DNA of 64,000 nt from an uncultured Anaerolineales bacterium (GTDB lineage Bacteria; Chloroflexota; Anaerolineae; Aggregatilineales; Aggregatilineaceae), in assembly GCA_937135955.1 (NCBI GenBank), contig CAKZOB010000073.1, forward strand, positions 1 through 64,000, given 5' to 3'. Under the pieces are notes generated by a model. It was not told the origin of the DNA. It worked only from the letters and a program-made list of their open reading frames with translations, and made no database searches. The position numbers were made by a program, and so were the translations under genes. How positions within the stretch are numbered: the first letter of the stretch is position 1; each line of letters starts with the position of its first letter. Of the stretch, positions 1-7,875 are shown in pieces.

Positions 1-272
1 ACGCCTGGTTGCAGATCACCGCCGACATCCTGGGCAAACCGCTGGCCCGCCCGCGCATCACCGAGGCGGGAGCGCTGGGGGCGGCGATCCTGGCCGGACT
101 GGGCGCGGGTGTGTTCGCCAGCGTCGGCGAAGCTGTCGAGGCGCTGGTGCGGGTGGAGCGCGTTTACACGCCCGATGCTGGGCGTCATCAGTTTTACGAG
201 GAGAAGTTCAACCGCTATCGCCATCTCTATCCATACAGTCAGGTACTGCAGGGGGTGACGCCTGCATTGTGA
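1..272 (+). CDS. FGGY-family carbohydrate kinase, C-terminal fragment
   Basis: The reading frame is open from the window edge (codons begin at base 3) to a stop at 270-272, so only the last ~90 residues are present. The visible part (ADILGKP, then EAGALGAAILAGLGAGVF) matches the C-terminal half of FGGY sugar kinases such as xylulokinase and ribulokinase, where the conserved A-LGAA-LA-G segment belongs to the ATP-binding fold. It lies 60 bp before a full ribulokinase and in the same direction, so it is probably the first visible gene of a pentose-use operon. The sugar specificity cannot be read from this fragment. The internal TTG at 9 is not a real start. Confidence 0.8.
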   Translation, partial: AWLQITADILGKPLARPRITEAGALGAAILAGLGAGVFASVGEAVEALVRVERVYTPDAGRHQFYEEKFNRYRHLYPYSQVLQGVTPAL

Positions 273-332
273 AGGCCTGGACATCTGGCTGGTGTCAGCG
301 AGGTTTCATAGAGCTAAGGAGCGAGAACCCTT

Positions 333-2000
333 ATGGCCGACGACAAATACACCATTGGCGTGGACTTTGGGACGGAGTCCGGGCGCGCGGTAGTGGTGCG
401 CGTCCGCGACGGGGCGGAGCTGGGCAGCGCCGTCTACAACTACCCCGACGGCGTGATTGACGAACGGCTGCCCAGCACGGGTGAGCGCCTGCCGCCGGAA
501 TGGGCGCTGCAAAATCCGGATGACTACATTGGGGTCTTCAAAAATGCGGTGCCGGCGGCGCTCAAGGCCAGCGGTGTTGATCCGGCGGACGTGATCGGCA
601 TTGGTATTGACTTCACCGCCTGCACCATGATGCCCACCCTGGCCGATGGCACGCCGCTGTGCCGCCTGCCGGAGTGGCGCGGCAACCCGCACGCCTGGGT
701 CAAGCTGTGGAAGCATCACGCCGCGCAGCCCGAAGCCGATCAGATCAACGAGACGGCGCGCCGCATGAATCAGCCCTGGCTGGCCCGCTACGGCGGCAAG
801 ATTTCGTCCGAGTGGTTCTTCAGCAAGGTGCTGCAAATCCTCAATGAAGCGCCGGAAGTCTATCACGCCGCCGACCGGATGATCGAGGCGGCGGACTGGG
901 TGATCTGGCAACTGTGCGGCGTGGAGACGCGCAACACCTGCACGGCGGGCTACAAGGCCATCTACCAAGATGGCAAATTCCCGGATAAAGAGTATCTGGC
1001 CGCGCTGCACCCCGACCTGGCCGACGTGGTCGAAACCAAGATGAAGAAAGAGCTTTCGCCGCTGGGCGGGCACGCGGGTGGCCTCACCGAAGAGGCTGCC
1101 GCCTGGATGGGCCTGAAACCGGGCATCGCCGTGGCCGTCGCCAATGTGGACGCGCACGTCACGGTGCCCGCGGCGCGGGTCACCGAGCCAGGGATCATGG
1201 TGATGATCATGGGCACCAGCATCTGCCATATGGTGCTTGGCGATAGCCTGCACGAGGTGCCCGGCATGTGCGGCGTGGTGGATGGCGGCATCATCCCCGG
1301 CCTGTATGGCTACGAAGCCGGGCAGAGCGGCGTCGGCGACATCTTCGCCTGGTTCGTGGACAACGCCGTCCCGCCCGAATATCACGAAGCGGCCAAAGCC
1401 CAAGGCATGGATCTGCACGCCTACCTGGAAGCCGAGTCCGCCAAACAGAAACCCGGCGAACATGGCCTGCTGGCCCTGGACTGGTGGAACGGCAACCGCT
1501 CGGTGCTGGTGGACGTAGACCTGGGCGGGTTGCTGCTCGGCGCGACGCTGGGCACGCGCGCCCCCGATATTTACCGCGCCCTGATCGAAGCAACCGCCTT
1601 CGGCACACGCCTGATCATCGAGACCTTCGAGAAACACGGCGTGCCGGTCAGGGAGATCGTGGCCGCCGGTGGCCTGCCGGAGAAGAACAAGCTGCTGATG
1701 CAAATCTACTCGGACGTGACGGGCCGCGAATTCCGCATCATCGGCAGCGCGCAGGGGCCAGCGTTGGGCAGCGCCATGCACGCGGCGGTGGCGGCAGGGG
1801 CCTACCCCAACATTCAGGAAGCTGCCAAAGCCATGGGCAAGCTCAAGGACGAGGTCTACCGTCCCATCGCCGAAAATCAAGCGGTCTACGACAAGATATA
1901 CGCAGAGTACGTCATCCTGCACGACTACTTCGGACGCGGTCAGAACGACGTGATGAAGCGCCTGCGCAAGATTCGCAACCAGGCAAGGGGATTGGAGTAA
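333..2000 (+). CDS. araB: Ribulokinase (AraB), FGGY family
   Basis: This 555-residue protein would phosphorylate L-ribulose to L-ribulose 5-phosphate in the cytoplasm. The N-terminus has the ribulokinase-type phosphate-binding motif GVDFGTESGRA (about residues 9-19). DFTACTMMPTLADGTPL (about 91-107) and the C-terminal AAGGLPEKNKLLMQIYSDVTGRE followed by ALGSAMHAAVAAG are typical of AraB rather than glycerol or xylulose kinases. Length agrees with bacterial AraB (~550-570). The ATG at 333 follows AAGGAG with a somewhat long spacing. The stop TAA (1998-2000) is directly followed by the ATG of araD, implying translational coupling. Substrate is inferred from family and from the neighbouring epimerase. 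Confidence 0.9.
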   Translation: MADDKYTIGVDFGTESGRAVVVRVRDGAELGSAVYNYPDGVIDERLPSTGERLPPEWALQNPDDYIGVFKNAVPAALKASGVDPADVIGIGIDFTACTMMPTLADGTPLCRLPEWRGNPHAWVKLWKHHAAQPEADQINETARRMNQPWLARYGGKISSEWFFSKVLQILNEAPEVYHAADRMIEAADWVIWQLCGVETRNTCTAGYKAIYQDGKFPDKEYLAALHPDLADVVETKMKKELSPLGGHAGGLTEEAAAWMGLKPGIAVAVANVDAHVTVPAARVTEPGIMVMIMGTSICHMVLGDSLHEVPGMCGVVDGGIIPGLYGYEAGQSGVGDIFAWFVDNAVPPEYHEAAKAQGMDLHAYLEAESAKQKPGEHGLLALDWWNGNRSVLVDVDLGGLLLGATLGTRAPDIYRALIEATAFGTRLIIETFEKHGVPVREIVAAGGLPEKNKLLMQIYSDVTGREFRIIGSAQGPALGSAMHAAVAAGAYPNIQEAAKAMGKLKDEVYRPIAENQAVYDKIYAEYVILHDYFGRGQNDVMKRLRKIRNQARGLE

Positions 2001-2657
2001 ATGCTAGAACAACTGCGCAAAATCGTCGCCGACCTGCACGCTGAATTGCCGCGCAACGGCCTGGTCACCTGGACGAGCGGCAACATCAGCGCTCGCGATC
2101 CAGAAACCGGCTATGTGGTGATCAAGCCCAGCGGGGTTATGTTCGAAGACCTGGGGCCGCACAACATGGTGGTGGTGGATAGCGAAGGGCGCGTCGTCGA
2201 GGGCGATCACAAGCCCTCGTCGGACACGGCCACGCACTGCTACATCTACCGCGCCATGCCCGAAGTCGGCGGGATCGTGCACACGCACAGCCCCTACGCC
2301 ACCGCGTGGGCGGCATTGGGGCGCGATATCCCCTGCGTGCTAACGGCCATGGCCGACGAATTCGGCGGGGTGATCCCGTGTGGCGGGTTCGCGCTGATCG
2401 GCGGCGAGGAGATCGGGCGCGAGGTGGTGCGTGTGCTGCGCGAGGGGCCAAACCCCCGTTCGCCCGCCGTGATCATGCAGAATCACGGCGTCTTCACCAT
2501 CGGCCCGACGCCCAAGGCAGCGGTCAAGGCGGCGGTGATGTGCGAGGACGTGGCGCGCACTGTCTTTCTGGCGCACCAACTGGGCACGCCGATCCCGATC
2601 TCGCCGGAGAACATCGCCAAACTGCACGAGCGCTACACTACCGTATACGGGCAATAG
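2001..2657 (+). CDS. araD: L-ribulose-5-phosphate 4-epimerase (AraD), class II aldolase fold
   Basis: 218 residues, close to the usual ~230 for AraD. The enzyme converts L-ribulose 5-phosphate to D-xylulose 5-phosphate, which enters the pentose phosphate pathway. Class II aldolase/epimerase zinc ligands are visible in HTHSPYATAWAALG (about residues 94-107) and in MQNHGVFTIGPT (about 160-171). The substrate-binding segment TSGNISARD lies at the N-terminus and a KPSG motif follows. The gene starts immediately after the araB stop. L-fuculose-phosphate aldolase shares this fold, but the araB linkage and the HTHS context favour AraD. Confidence 0.9.
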   Translation: MLEQLRKIVADLHAELPRNGLVTWTSGNISARDPETGYVVIKPSGVMFEDLGPHNMVVVDSEGRVVEGDHKPSSDTATHCYIYRAMPEVGGIVHTHSPYATAWAALGRDIPCVLTAMADEFGGVIPCGGFALIGGEEIGREVVRVLREGPNPRSPAVIMQNHGVFTIGPTPKAAVKAAVMCEDVARTVFLAHQLGTPIPISPENIAKLHERYTTVYGQ

Positions 2658-2664
2658 GAACGAT

Positions 2665-2706
2665 CTCACCCCCGTCTGGCAGGAAACGAGGCCGGGCGGG
2701 GGTGAG
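2665..2706. repeat. Palindromic intergenic hairpin (CTCACCCCCG/CGGGGGTGAG)
   Basis: CTCACCCCCG (2665-2674) is the exact reverse complement of CGGGGGTGAG (2697-2706). It sits in the 110-bp gap between araD and the isomerase gene and is not followed by a T-run. It shares its arms with the repeat family found at 4632, 15953, 27836, 44344 and 54048, and may be a short or degenerate member. As RNA it would fold into a stable stem that could protect or attenuate the operon transcript. Confidence 0.6.
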
Positions 2707-2767
2707 GTCGCCAGCGCAGAAGAACGAAGTCAGTAAGGACTGAGCCTAGCTATTGCGAGGGAGAACC

Positions 2768-4186
2768 ATGAAAAAAGAGATCACCTTAGGCTTGATTGTC
2801 GGCAACCGGGGATTTTTCCCCAGCCATCTGTGTGAGTCCGGGCGCGAGGTGGTGCTGAAGGTGCTCGCCGAAGAGGGCATCAAGGTCATCGCGCTTGGGC
2901 CGCAGGATACCGAATATGGCAGCGTAGAGAGCCTGGCCGACGCGCACAAGTGCGCCGAACTGTTCCGCGCGCACCGTGACGAGATTGACGGGGTGCTGGT
3001 CACGCTGCCCAACTTCGGCGACGAGCGCGGGGTGGCCAATACGCTGCGCTTCGCCGATCTCAACGTGCCGGTGCTGATCCACGCCTTCCCGGACGATCCG
3101 GCCAAGATGAACCTCGAATGGCGGCGCGACAGCTTCTGCGGCAAGATGTCGGTGTGCAACAACCTGCGTCAGTACGGCATCCCCTTCACCCTGACTGCGC
3201 TGCACACGGTTGATCCGGAGTCGGAGAGCTTCCGCCGCGATCTGCGCAAGTTTGCCGCGGTGTGCCGCGTGGTGCGCGGGATGCGCCGCGCTCGCTTTGG
3301 GATGTTGGGGGCGCGTCCGGTGGCCTTCAACACGGTGCGCTTCAGCGAGAAGCTCTTCGAGCACGCTGGTATCACTGTTGAGACGCTCGACCTGTCGGAA
3401 GCCTTCGGGCGCATCGGGCGGCTGGCCGACAACGATGCCCGCGTCACCGCCAAGGTCGAGGCGATCAAGGCTTACGCCAGCGTGGCCAAGATTCCGCCCG
3501 CCGCGCTCATCAAGATCGCCAAGCTCGGCGTGGTAATGGACGAGTGGATCGCCGCCAACGAGTACGATGCCACTGCCGTTCAGTGCTGGACGAGTATGCA
3601 GGAGTTCTTCGGGGTAGTGCCCTGCACGCTGATGAGTATGCTCAGCGACAAACTCATGCCCTCCGCCTGCGAGACGGACATCGCCGGCACGACGGCCATG
3701 TACGCCATGGCCCTGGCTTCTGGCAAGCCCAGCGCCCTGGTGGACTGGAACAACAACTACGGCGACGATCCGGACAAAGGCGTGGTCTTCCACTGCTCCA
3801 ACTATCCCAAGAGCGTGCTGGCCGAAGACATTCCGGTCATTGACTACCAGGACATCATCGCCGGGACGGTGGGCAAGGACAACACCTGGGGGACGCTACA
3901 GGGGCGCGTCAAGACGGCTCCCTTCACCTATCTGCGCGTGAGCACCGACGATCTGCAGGGTAAGATCGTCGCCTACGTGGGCGAGGGCGAGTTCACCGAC
4001 GACCCGATCAACACCTTCGGCGGCTACGGGGTGGTGCGCGTGCCCAACTTCCAGAAACTGTTAGCCTACATCTGCGAGAACGGTTACGAGCATCACGTGG
4101 CGATCAATCAGTCGCTGGTAGCCGATGCTGTCTACGAGGCGCTGACCAAGTACCTGGGCTGGCAGGTGTACTATCATAAGGGCTGA
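2768..4186 (+). CDS. L-fucose/L-arabinose isomerase-family protein
   Basis: 472 residues starting at ATG 2768, which has a good upstream GAGGGAG; an in-frame TTG at 2753 lacks such a site. The sequence (GLIVGNRGFFPSHLCESGRE at the start, QCWTSMQEFFGVVPCTLMSML and DWNNNYGDDPDKGVVFHCSNYP later) matches the FucI/AraA-type ketol isomerase fold, in its shorter ~470-residue form rather than the ~590-residue FucI. Glu and Asp in these segments are candidate metal ligands. Because it follows araB and araD, the likely role is L-arabinose to L-ribulose conversion in place of classical AraA. This is inference; fucose or another aldose is possible. Confidence 0.8.
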   Translation: MKKEITLGLIVGNRGFFPSHLCESGREVVLKVLAEEGIKVIALGPQDTEYGSVESLADAHKCAELFRAHRDEIDGVLVTLPNFGDERGVANTLRFADLNVPVLIHAFPDDPAKMNLEWRRDSFCGKMSVCNNLRQYGIPFTLTALHTVDPESESFRRDLRKFAAVCRVVRGMRRARFGMLGARPVAFNTVRFSEKLFEHAGITVETLDLSEAFGRIGRLADNDARVTAKVEAIKAYASVAKIPPAALIKIAKLGVVMDEWIAANEYDATAVQCWTSMQEFFGVVPCTLMSMLSDKLMPSACETDIAGTTAMYAMALASGKPSALVDWNNNYGDDPDKGVVFHCSNYPKSVLAEDIPVIDYQDIIAGTVGKDNTWGTLQGRVKTAPFTYLRVSTDDLQGKIVAYVGEGEFTDDPINTFGGYGVVRVPNFQKLLAYICENGYEHHVAINQSLVADAVYEALTKYLGWQVYYHKG

Positions 4187-4204
4187 GCGGCCCGCTCAAG
4201 CGCA

Positions 4205-4239
4205 TAAAAAAGAATCCCCCAGGCCGTCTGACCTGGGGG
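4205..4239 (-). terminator. Rho-independent terminator of the initiator tRNA
   Basis: Read on the minus strand, an 8-bp perfect stem CCCCCAGG/CCTGGGGG (4239-4232 with 4223-4216) with an 8-nt loop is followed by TTCTTTTTT (4213-4205). It lies just after the tRNA 3' end and separates it from the converging sugar operon. Confidence 0.88.
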
Positions 4240-4248
4240 TATCCTTCA

Positions 4249-4320
4249 TAGCGGGGGCAGGATTCGAACCTGCGACCTCCGGGTTATGAGCCCGACGAGC
4301 TGCCACTGCTCTACCCCGCA
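4249..4320 (-). tRNA. tRNA-fMet (CAU anticodon), initiator
   Basis: A complete 72-nt cloverleaf is seen on the minus strand: D-stem GAGC/GCTC, anticodon loop CTCATAA, T-arm GCAGG-TTCGAAT-CCTGC. The anticodon stem carries three consecutive G-C pairs (GGG/CCC), the hallmark of bacterial initiator tRNA. Position 1 is T and position 72 is T, so the first acceptor pair is unpaired, as initiators require (usually C1-A72). The discriminator is A and CCA is not encoded. It has its own promoter (4332-4360) and terminator (4205-4239). Confidence 0.95.
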
Positions 4321-4331
4321 TCGCGCCGAGT

Positions 4332-4360
4332 ATGATACCAGAGTCCCACTCCCGCGTCAA
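4332..4360 (-). promoter_or_regulatory. Sigma-70-type promoter of tRNA-fMet
   Basis: On the minus strand TTGACG (4360-4355), a 17-nt spacer, then TATCAT (4337-4332), 11 nt before the tRNA 5' end at 4320. Position and match to the -35/-10 consensus make this a confident call. Confidence 0.8.
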
Positions 4361-4471
4361 GGCTGAATCAGTGGCGCTTAACGGACCGTTAAAATCGGTG
4401 GCGGGGGCAACGCTGGGTTGCAGCATACAGGGGCCGCGACGAGGCGCAGATGTGGCCTGGAGACAGCGGCC

Positions 4472-4734
4472 CCGGCTTCTGCCTGGGGTGCATTTCAGTT
4501 GAGTTCACGAGTACAAGCGAACTGAGGCGGATTTCTGAAGCCGTGCTCTGGGGTGAACTTTATGTGAAATACACCCCTCAAACTGAGTGCGAGCAAAGGC
4601 TCTCCGCGATTTGCTCAGTGCGGAGGCGTTTACCTCACCCCCGCTCGGCGCTCGCGCGAGGCTGGGGGTGAGGTCGACCACAGCGCAGCACACGGCCCGT
4701 CACACTTTGCACGCAGCCGTCCGGCTTCTGCCTG
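4472..4734. mobile_element. MITE-like element, copy A (235 bp between 14-bp direct repeats)
   Basis: CCGGCTTCTGCCTG occurs at 4472-4485 and again at 4721-4734, flanking 4486-4720. The left end begins GGGTGCATTTCAGTTGAGTTCAC, identical to the right-end inverted repeat of copy B (44239-44580). The interior matches copies B and C in reverse orientation, including the ACCTCACCCCC/GGGGGTGAGGT palindrome at 4632-4674. The outer ~55 bp of one end seen in copy B are missing here, so this copy is shortened. It encodes no protein; short open frames inside it are not genes. The right flank touches the ccmE promoter -35 box. Confidence 0.75.
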
Positions 4735-4763
4735 TTGGTAGGGCGTCCCAAAGCTGCTACAAT
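4735..4763 (+). promoter_or_regulatory. Predicted sigma-70-type promoter for ccmE
   Basis: TTGGTA (4735-4740), a 17-nt spacer and TACAAT (4758-4763), each 4-5 of 6 to consensus, ~70 bp before the ccmE start. No other gene lies between. Confidence 0.65.
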
Positions 4764-4832
4764 TCAGATTGATGGGCCATTTCTCATGACCGTATGCGTC
4801 GCAGGATCGTTGATTCAGAAAAGGGCTGGATC

Positions 4833-5381
4833 ATGGCCGAGCTTGAGTGGGAAAAAGAAAGCGTTTTGCTGGAAGGCCGCAAGGCTGCCAAACGTTCCGG
4901 TCGTTGGAAGTTCCTCATCGTGGGCATCGCCATCCTGGGCGCGATCGCCTATTTGCTCTTTTCGAGCACCCTGATTGGCGCGCGCTACTACGTCACCGTG
5001 GATGATCTGCTCAGCGATCCGGATATGCTCGGCAAGACGGTGCGCGTGTCGGGCGCGGTGGATGGCGACCCCATCTTCAACCAGGAGACGCACGAACTGC
5101 GCTTCGTCATCGCCAACATCCCCAACGACAACGACACCATCCGCAAGATGGGCGGGCTGGCCAAGGTGCTCTACATGGCGGTCAACGACCCCAACGCGAC
5201 GCGCCTGCAGGTGGTGGCCTACGACACCGACATCCCCGACCTGCTGCAACACGAAGCGCAGGCGATCATGTCCGGCAAGCTGCAGAAAGTGGACGGGCAG
5301 TATATCTTCTACGCCGAAGAGATCACCCTCAAATGCCCCACCAAATATCAGGAAGACGTGCCTAATCAGGTCGAATCCTGA
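4833..5381 (+). CDS. ccmE: CcmE heme chaperone, CxxxY variant
   Basis: 182 residues: short cytoplasmic N-terminus, one membrane anchor (about 27-49, LIVGIAILGAIAYLLF), then an OB-fold domain outside the membrane (YYVTVDDLL, GKTVRVSGAV, ending GQYIFYAEEITLKCPTKY). CcmE carries heme covalently from CcmABCD to the CcmFH ligase. Where classical CcmE has the heme-binding histidine in HxxxY (HDENY in E. coli), this protein has C168-P-T-K-Y172. Cysteine-type CcmE proteins are known from archaea and some sulfate reducers. The ATG at 4833 is preferred; an in-frame ATG at 4794 lacks a ribosome-binding site. The gene is followed by a terminator, so it appears to be its own transcription unit. Confidence 0.88.
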   Translation: MAELEWEKESVLLEGRKAAKRSGRWKFLIVGIAILGAIAYLLFSSTLIGARYYVTVDDLLSDPDMLGKTVRVSGAVDGDPIFNQETHELRFVIANIPNDNDTIRKMGGLAKVLYMAVNDPNATRLQVVAYDTDIPDLLQHEAQAIMSGKLQKVDGQYIFYAEEITLKCPTKYQEDVPNQVES

Positions 5382-5406
5382 CCGACTGTAGCGAACATCG
5401 AAGCGT

Positions 5407-5437
5407 AGCGCCGGGCCAGCTCCGGCGCTCTGTTTTT
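5407..5437 (+). terminator. Rho-independent terminator after ccmE
   Basis: AGCGCCGG (5407-5414) pairs with CCGGCGCT (5422-5429) around a 7-nt loop, followed by TCTGTTTTT (T-run 5433-5437). Confidence 0.85.
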
Positions 5438-5648
5438 ACTACCAGGGAAAATCGCTTCATCGGCGTCGGGAGTAGGCAAGGGCTGAGCGGCTTTGGTTAT
5501 AATCGTTGTGAGGGCCGGGGCGCGTGTGCCGCGGAAATAAATCGGGCGCTCTTGACCGCCAAATGTGGCAGTCCGTACCAATCTGGCATATTATTATGCC
5601 GGTTTTGAAACTTATATCATTGCACCCATCAGGCAGCGAGCGCGGCAG

Positions 5649-5743
5649 ACGATGGACCGGAGGCCCGGTAGGGGGTGCCTGCGGCAGTTGCTCAGAGCGC
5701 CTGCTGCCTGTGTGTATCTATGAGACGGGCCGGGGTCCATCGT
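5649..5743 (+). ncRNA. Predicted structured leader/RNA element upstream of ccmF
   Basis: ACGATGGACC (5649-5658) is perfectly complementary to GGTCCATCGT (5734-5743). Inside it, GGCCCG (5663-5668) pairs with CGGGCC (5726-5731), and GCGGCAG pairs with CTGCTGC in the centre around a short loop. Together these form a closed, multi-segment 95-nt fold ending 23 nt before the ccmF ATG. A TATAAT at 5498-5503 could be the -10 of the transcript, with only a weak -35. I do not recognise it as a known riboswitch or housekeeping RNA. The rest of the 385-bp gap (5438-5648) holds only a small GGCATA/TATGCC palindrome. Confidence 0.5.
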
Positions 5744-5766
5744 AGAGTTGAACGGAGCACAACGCC

Positions 5767-7875
5767 ATGATCGCTGAAGTCGGCATCATCACCACTGGAC
5801 TGGCGTTTGTCGCGGCGGTCTATGCCCTGGTTGCGGCACTGGCCGGGGCACAGGCGCGCCGCGATCGCTGGGTGATCAGCGCCCGCAATGCGGCCCTGAC
5901 CACCTTTCCACTGCTGTCTGTGGCCAACCTGGCCTTGATCTATGCCATGCTCAACCACGAATTCAGCATCGCCTACGTCTGGCAGACCTCCAGCCTCGAC
6001 ACGCCTCGTTTCTATCTGGTCACGGGGCTATGGGGCAGTCAGGCGGGGTCGTTGCTGTTCTGGTCGTGGCTGATGAGCGCGTTCACCTTCGCCGCGCTGC
6101 TGCTCAACTGGCAGTCCGAGCGCCGCCTGATGCCCGTAGTGATCGCAGTGACGATGGCGACGCTCGGTTTCTTTCTGATTCTGAATAACTTCATCGAGAA
6201 TCCCTTTGAGCGCTACTGGCAACTGCCCAGCGGGCGGATCGAGCCAGCCCTCTTCCCGCCCATTGACGGGGCGCAGGTCTTCCACCCCGCCGACGGGCAG
6301 GGCCTCAACCCGCTGCTGCGGCACTTCGGCATGGTCTTTCACCCGCCCATGCTCTATCTGGGCTTCGTGGGCTTCACCATCCCCTTTGCTTTCGCCATCG
6401 CCGCTCTGGTGAGCGGGCAACTCGGCCCGGGTTGGCTGCGGGCGACGCGGCGCTGGGCGCTGGTGGCCTGGTTGTTCCTCAGCCTGGGGCTGCTGTTGGG
6501 CGGGCGCTGGGCCTACGACGTGCTGGGCTGGGGCGGCTACTGGGGCTGGGACCCGGTGGAGAACGCCGCGCTGTTGCCCTGGCTGACGGGCACCGCCTTC
6601 CTGCACAGCGCAGTTGTGCAGGAAAAGCGGGGGATGCTTAAGTTCTGGAACATGCTGCTGATCATCCTGACCTATCTGCTGGTGGTGCTGGGCACCTTCG
6701 CCACGCGCAGCGGGGTAGTCAGCAGCGTGCATTCCTTCGCGGAGTCCGAAATTGGCCGACCCATGTTCGCCTTCCTGGCCCTGGCCATGATCGGCAGCTT
6801 TGCCCTGCTCTCCTGGCGACAGCAGCGCGGCGACCTGCGCGGCGTGGACGAACTGGATTCGCTGGTCAGCCGCGAGGCGTTCTTCCTGCTGAACAACTGG
6901 CTGTTCCTGGGGCTGACCGTTGTCGTGCTGTGGGGATCGTGGGCGGAGGCGATCACCACCATCCTGGTTGACCTGGGCCTGCGCAGCACAGTGATCAACC
7001 TGGGGCCGGACTATTACCCGCCGGTGACACGGTGGTTCCTGGCGGGCCTGTTCGTGCTGATGGGCATCGCGCCACTGGCCGCCTGGCGACACTCGACCGC
7101 CAAACGATTGGGCCGGGCGCTGATCGTGCCGGTGCTGCTGGCTGTGGCGGTGATGGTCGCGCTCTTCGTCACCGGCACGGACGACCTGTGGGCCGTGGGC
7201 GGCTATGGGCTGGTGGCCTTCGCTGGCTTCGCCACGCTCACCGAAATCTGGAAAGGGGTGCGGGCGCGGCACGGGCGCGGCGAGAACTACTGGAAGGCCT
7301 TCACCTCGCTCGTCGCCCGCGACCGGCGGCGCTATGGCGGCTACTTCATTCACCTGGGCATTGTGGTGCTGGGCATCGGCGTGATCGGCAGCTCGGCGTT
7401 TCAGGAAATCACCACGCAGACGCTCAATGTAGGCGAGCGCCTGAGCCTGCACGATTATGAGATGCAATACAACGGCCTGTTCGAAGCGCAAGCCGAAGAC
7501 GGGCGCACCATGGTCATCGCCCGCGCCACCGTCTACAAGGACGGCGAGATCGTCGGGCACATCCGCCCGCGCCGCGACATCTTCTTCACCACCGATCCCA
7601 TGACCGGGCAACGTACTCCGTCCACCAACATGAGCATCCCCGGCACCTACAGCACGCTGGCCGCGGACTTCTACGCCCGTATCGAGACGTGGGAAGGCAA
7701 CCGCGTGACCTTCCGCGTGTACTACAACCCCCTGATCAGCTTTGTCTGGTTGGGCGGGGTGGTGCTCATCGTGGGCACGCTGGTGGCGCTGTGGCCCTCG
7801 CGGCAACCGGAGCGCGCCGCCCAACGCGCAACGCTACCGGCGGGCGCGCGTGGCATCGAGGCAGGAGGTGACTAG
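5767..7875 (+). CDS. ccmF: CcmF, heme lyase component of cytochrome c System I
   Basis: 702-residue polytopic membrane protein of the CcmF/CcmC/CcsA superfamily. The tryptophan-rich heme-handling motif WGGYWGWDPVENA is at about residue 256. Histidines suited to heme ligation occur around it (RHFGMVFHPPMLYLG, FLHSAVVQEKRG, SVHSFAESEIG). A large C-terminal extracytoplasmic domain (about 530-660) and a last membrane span follow. CcmF with CcmH ligates heme from CcmE to apocytochrome CXXCH motifs. The start ATG has GGAG upstream. The gene ends TAG and ccmH begins at the next base. Length is somewhat above the usual ~650. Confidence 0.95.
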   Translation: MIAEVGIITTGLAFVAAVYALVAALAGAQARRDRWVISARNAALTTFPLLSVANLALIYAMLNHEFSIAYVWQTSSLDTPRFYLVTGLWGSQAGSLLFWSWLMSAFTFAALLLNWQSERRLMPVVIAVTMATLGFFLILNNFIENPFERYWQLPSGRIEPALFPPIDGAQVFHPADGQGLNPLLRHFGMVFHPPMLYLGFVGFTIPFAFAIAALVSGQLGPGWLRATRRWALVAWLFLSLGLLLGGRWAYDVLGWGGYWGWDPVENAALLPWLTGTAFLHSAVVQEKRGMLKFWNMLLIILTYLLVVLGTFATRSGVVSSVHSFAESEIGRPMFAFLALAMIGSFALLSWRQQRGDLRGVDELDSLVSREAFFLLNNWLFLGLTVVVLWGSWAEAITTILVDLGLRSTVINLGPDYYPPVTRWFLAGLFVLMGIAPLAAWRHSTAKRLGRALIVPVLLAVAVMVALFVTGTDDLWAVGGYGLVAFAGFATLTEIWKGVRARHGRGENYWKAFTSLVARDRRRYGGYFIHLGIVVLGIGVIGSSAFQEITTQTLNVGERLSLHDYEMQYNGLFEAQAEDGRTMVIARATVYKDGEIVGHIRPRRDIFFTTDPMTGQRTPSTNMSIPGTYSTLAADFYARIETWEGNRVTFRVYYNPLISFVWLGGVVLIVGTLVALWPSRQPERAAQRATLPAGARGIEAGGD

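Noticed and set aside
306-1922. 538-codon open frame antisense to araB
   Set aside because: High-GC codon bias keeps the opposite strand open; the protein has no family motif, while araB is unmistakable.
4450-4772. Short open frames (60-73 codons) in the region before ccmE
   Set aside because: They lie inside the MITE-like repeat copy A and have no conserved content or ribosome-binding sites.
5498-5503. TATAAT before ccmF as a confident promoter
   Set aside because: The -10 is perfect but no acceptable -35 lies 16-18 nt upstream, so it is mentioned only as a possibility.
6028-7824. 598-codon open frame antisense to ccmF
   Set aside because: Low-complexity His/Gln/Arg/Pro-rich shadow of a GC-rich membrane protein gene.
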